From Natrinema thermotolerans DSM 11552 (GTDB lineage: Archaea; Halobacteriota; Halobacteria; Halobacteriales; Natrialbaceae): a stretch of DNA of 64,000 bases. Of the stretch, positions 62,307 to 64,000 are shown piece after piece. The DNA is taken from contig AOIR01000059.1 in NCBI GenBank assembly GCA_000337115.1, positions 235,653-299,652 of the forward strand, written 5' to 3'. Each line of letters opens with the position of its first letter. Position 1 is the first letter of the stretch. A model generated the notes under the pieces. That model was not told where the DNA came from, did no database searches, and was given only the letters and a program-made list of their open reading frames with translations. The position numbers were made by a program, and so were the translations under genes.

Positions 62307-64000
62307 CTACTCCTTCCCGTCGGTTGCCGACCGGTCGTCGGCCGCTCGAAGGGCACGACCGAGAGACTCTCTCGAGGTCGCGTTCGCCGGGCCGTCACCC
62401 GTCGACAGTGCGGTCGCGGCCCGCGAGACGGTACGCTCGAGTGTCTCGTCGGAGCGGACGAGTCCCGCCTCGGTCGCCCTCGCGATCGAGTCGTCGACGG
62501 CGTCGATACAGGTCTCCATCGCGACCTCCGTGTCGTGGTCCGTTGCGACTTCGACGATCGCCGCCGCGTAGACCGTCACCAGAAACGTCTCCGGGTCGTC
62601 GACGAGCGACCCCGTCGCCCACCCATGAAGCGTCGAGTCGACGCAGCGACACCACGCGTCGGCTCCGTCGCGGATCGATGCAGCGACTGCGCGAGCGGAG
62701 ACGGCGACGAGTACGCTCGAGGGATCGTCGGATGCCGCGTTCGTCGCCATCACCTCCGTCCGCTCGCCGACGGCCGCCAGCCACTCGTCCGCGTTCGTCC
62801 CGTCGGCGTGTTCGCGACCGACCGCCGCGAACGCGTCGCCGTAGATCCGCTCGAGGAGAGTCGTTCGGTCGACATCGAGCCACTCGAGCGCCGACTCCGT
62901 CATCACGGTCGCCACTACTTCGCTGACCCCGAACCGGACCGCGTCGCGCTCGGCGTCGGCCGCACGCGCCAGCGCGGTGCCGAATACCGAGACCGCGTAG
63001 TCCCGCGGCCGGCACGGATTGTCCGCCGCCGTCGCCGCCGTCTCGATCTGTGACAGCACCGTCTCGACCAGCCGATCGTGCGTCCGTTCGCCGGTATCGG
63101 TTCGCGTGAGTACGGCCGCGAGGATCGCCGCGTCCGTGGCTGCGAACGCCTCGAACCACGCCGTCCGGTCTGGTTCGTCGATCGCGTCGCGACGGCTCCG
63201 GTACGACTCGACGAGGGACGCGATCCACTCGCGACTGCGGCTGGCGTCGCCCTCGTTCGCCCAGGCCACTGCCGCGTCACCGTAGACCTCGGTCAGGAAC
63301 GAGTACGGCTCTTCGACTACCTCCGTCGCCGCGACGGTCAGTCGGTCAGTAATCCCCGTCCACCAGGTATGCTCGCTGCGAGGCGTGACACCGGTCGACG
63401 AATCGGCGTCGAACCCCCGCACGTGCGCCGACAGCGCACCGCTGTAAACCGCTGCCAGATACGAGTCGAGCGTCGCTCCGGACGCGTCTGCGGCCGCCCC
63501 TCGCGTCACGGTGTCGTCGTACAACTCGAGCCAGTCCGTGAATCCGAGAGCGTCCTCGGAGGGAATCGTCTGGTGGCCGTAGGGGTAGCTCCTGACACCC
63601 TCGTGGTTGTCCTGCTCAACGGCGGCGAACGCCGCGAGGGCGTCGGCGTGGAGGGCCGCTCGGCTCTCCCACTCGTCGTCCGAGCGGTCCGACTCGGCGA
63701 CAGCGTCGACAAGCCGGTCGTAGCCCGCAAACGACAGTTCGGCCCGCTCGAGGTCGCCGTCCGCGACGATGGCGTGAACGGCCTGTCCGTACGCCTCGGA
63801 GACGAACGCGTCGGAGTCATCGATGTCCGCGAGCGCGGCGGTTCGGCGCAGACTCCGACCGACCGCCTCGAACCAGGGGCCGACCCGATCCGCTGGACAG
63901 TCGTGTTCGAACGCCCATCGTCCGATCGAGCCAACGTAGACCTGTTGTAGCATCGTCGTTTGGACGTCCGGATCGACGATCAGCGTGGCCGATTCCCTGA
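62307..64000 (-). CDS. Large helical-repeat protein (N-terminus outside window)
   Basis: The frame runs from the stop at 62307 to the right edge without interruption, so the gene is cut and the ATG at 63953 need not be the start. Counting from that ATG there are about 549 residues. A pattern of the type V-Y-G-x-A-(x) in amphipathic helices recurs at residues about 6, 55, 170, 224, 324, 371, 419 and 462, with weaker copies near 106 and 275, a spacing of roughly 45-55 residues. This suggests a solenoid of about ten helical repeats. No catalytic motif or membrane segment is visible, and I recognise no family. Confidence 0.75.
   Translation of the reverse strand, partial: RESATLIVDPDVQTTMLQQVYVGSIGRWAFEHDCPADRVGPWFEAVGRSLRRTAALADIDDSDAFVSEAYGQAVHAIVADGDLERAELSFAGYDRLVDAVAESDRSDDEWESRAALHADALAAFAAVEQDNHEGVRSYPYGHQTIPSEDALGFTDWLELYDDTVTRGAAADASGATLDSYLAAVYSGALSAHVRGFDADSSTGVTPRSEHTWWTGITDRLTVAATEVVEEPYSFLTEVYGDAAVAWANEGDASRSREWIASLVESYRSRRDAIDEPDRTAWFEAFAATDAAILAAVLTRTDTGERTHDRLVETVLSQIETAATAADNPCRPRDYAVSVFGTALARAADAERDAVRFGVSEVVATVMTESALEWLDVDRTTLLERIYGDAFAAVGREHADGTNADEWLAAVGERTEVMATNAASDDPSSVLVAVSARAVAASIRDGADAWCRCVDSTLHGWATGSLVDDPETFLVTVYAAAIVEVATDHDTEVAMETCIDAVDDSIARATEAGLVRSDETLERTVSRAATALSTGDGPANATSRESLGRALRAADDRSATDGKE

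Noticed and set aside
1-64000. CRISPR array, rRNA operon, prophage or restriction-modification genes
   Set aside because: I looked for regularly spaced repeats, rRNA-like sequence, phage structural genes and methylase or nuclease motifs and saw none.

Overview
The window is a gene-dense, GC-rich archaeal chromosome segment, almost certainly from a haloarchaeon, and the gene set suggests the Natrialbales (Natrinema/Haloterrigena/Natronorubrum-like). The evidence is the strongly acidic proteins, the archaeal information-processing genes (L24e, Spt5/NusG with SecE, TFS, MBF1, a DinB polymerase with a C-terminal PCNA-binding motif), the haloarchaeal DUF families, Tat-type signal peptides, and many TATA boxes about 26-30 bp upstream of start codons, which implies mostly leaderless mRNAs. 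No rRNA, CRISPR array, prophage or restriction system is visible. The only clear mobile element is one stand-alone TnpB.

Layout. 0-2.2 kb: end of rpl24e, ndk, a DUF7344 winged-helix protein and superoxide dismutase. 2.3-7.6 kb: a large FAD/Fe-S 2-hydroxyacid dehydrogenase, then an RNA ligase divergent from its PIN-like partner. 7.6-12.9 kb: membrane histidine kinase, a DUF5827/P-loop ATPase pair, an MBL hydrolase, a membrane-anchored winged-helix protein and tRNA-Glu(CTC). 13-16.8 kb: a CNNM/CBS membrane protein and four universal-stress genes (five Usp domains). 17-21.3 kb: a cytochrome-d1-type propeller convergent with a molybdopterin oxidoreductase, a CMD/MaoC pair and an MFS carrier. 21.5-27.2 kb: sugar epimerase, PEP carboxylase, tRNA-Ser(CGA) and TnpB. 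27.9-33 kb: an orphan Fe-S electron-transfer subunit, an alpha-isopropylmalate/citramalate synthase and several small proteins.

33-41 kb: SDR, endonuclease V, rhomboid protease with an N-terminal zinc finger, an overlapping DUF5788-PolX pair followed by a Mut7-C protein, and a PAS histidine kinase. 41-48.7 kb: two enolase-superfamily sugar-acid dehydratases (the second is GnaD-like), a PHP protein, a Tat lipase, secE-nusG and an HtrA-like protease. 48.8-57.5 kb: a PQQ-repeat protein, AlaX-type editing protein, MBF1, a membrane J-domain protein, DinB, a winged-helix/GNAT fusion, TFS, two small regulatory-looking genes and a RecA-fold HTR-like protein with a degenerate Walker A. 57.7-64 kb: beta-RFAP synthase, a glycosyltransferase remnant, ilvD, a short zinc-finger-like protein, RibL, a JAMM protein and, running off the right edge, a large protein built of roughly 50-residue helical repeats.

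The genes mostly serve central metabolism (PEP carboxylase, IlvD, LeuA/CimA, GnaD), nucleic-acid maintenance (RNA ligase, PolX, EndoV, DinB), transcription (Spt5, TFS, MBF1) and sensing or stress (two kinases, Usp cluster, SOD). I found no complete novel defence or mobile system. The most unusual items are the orphan Fe-S subunit with an internal Tat-like motif, the RNA ligase/partner module, the helical-repeat protein, the hairpin overlapping the tnpB stop, and hairpin clusters at two operon ends.
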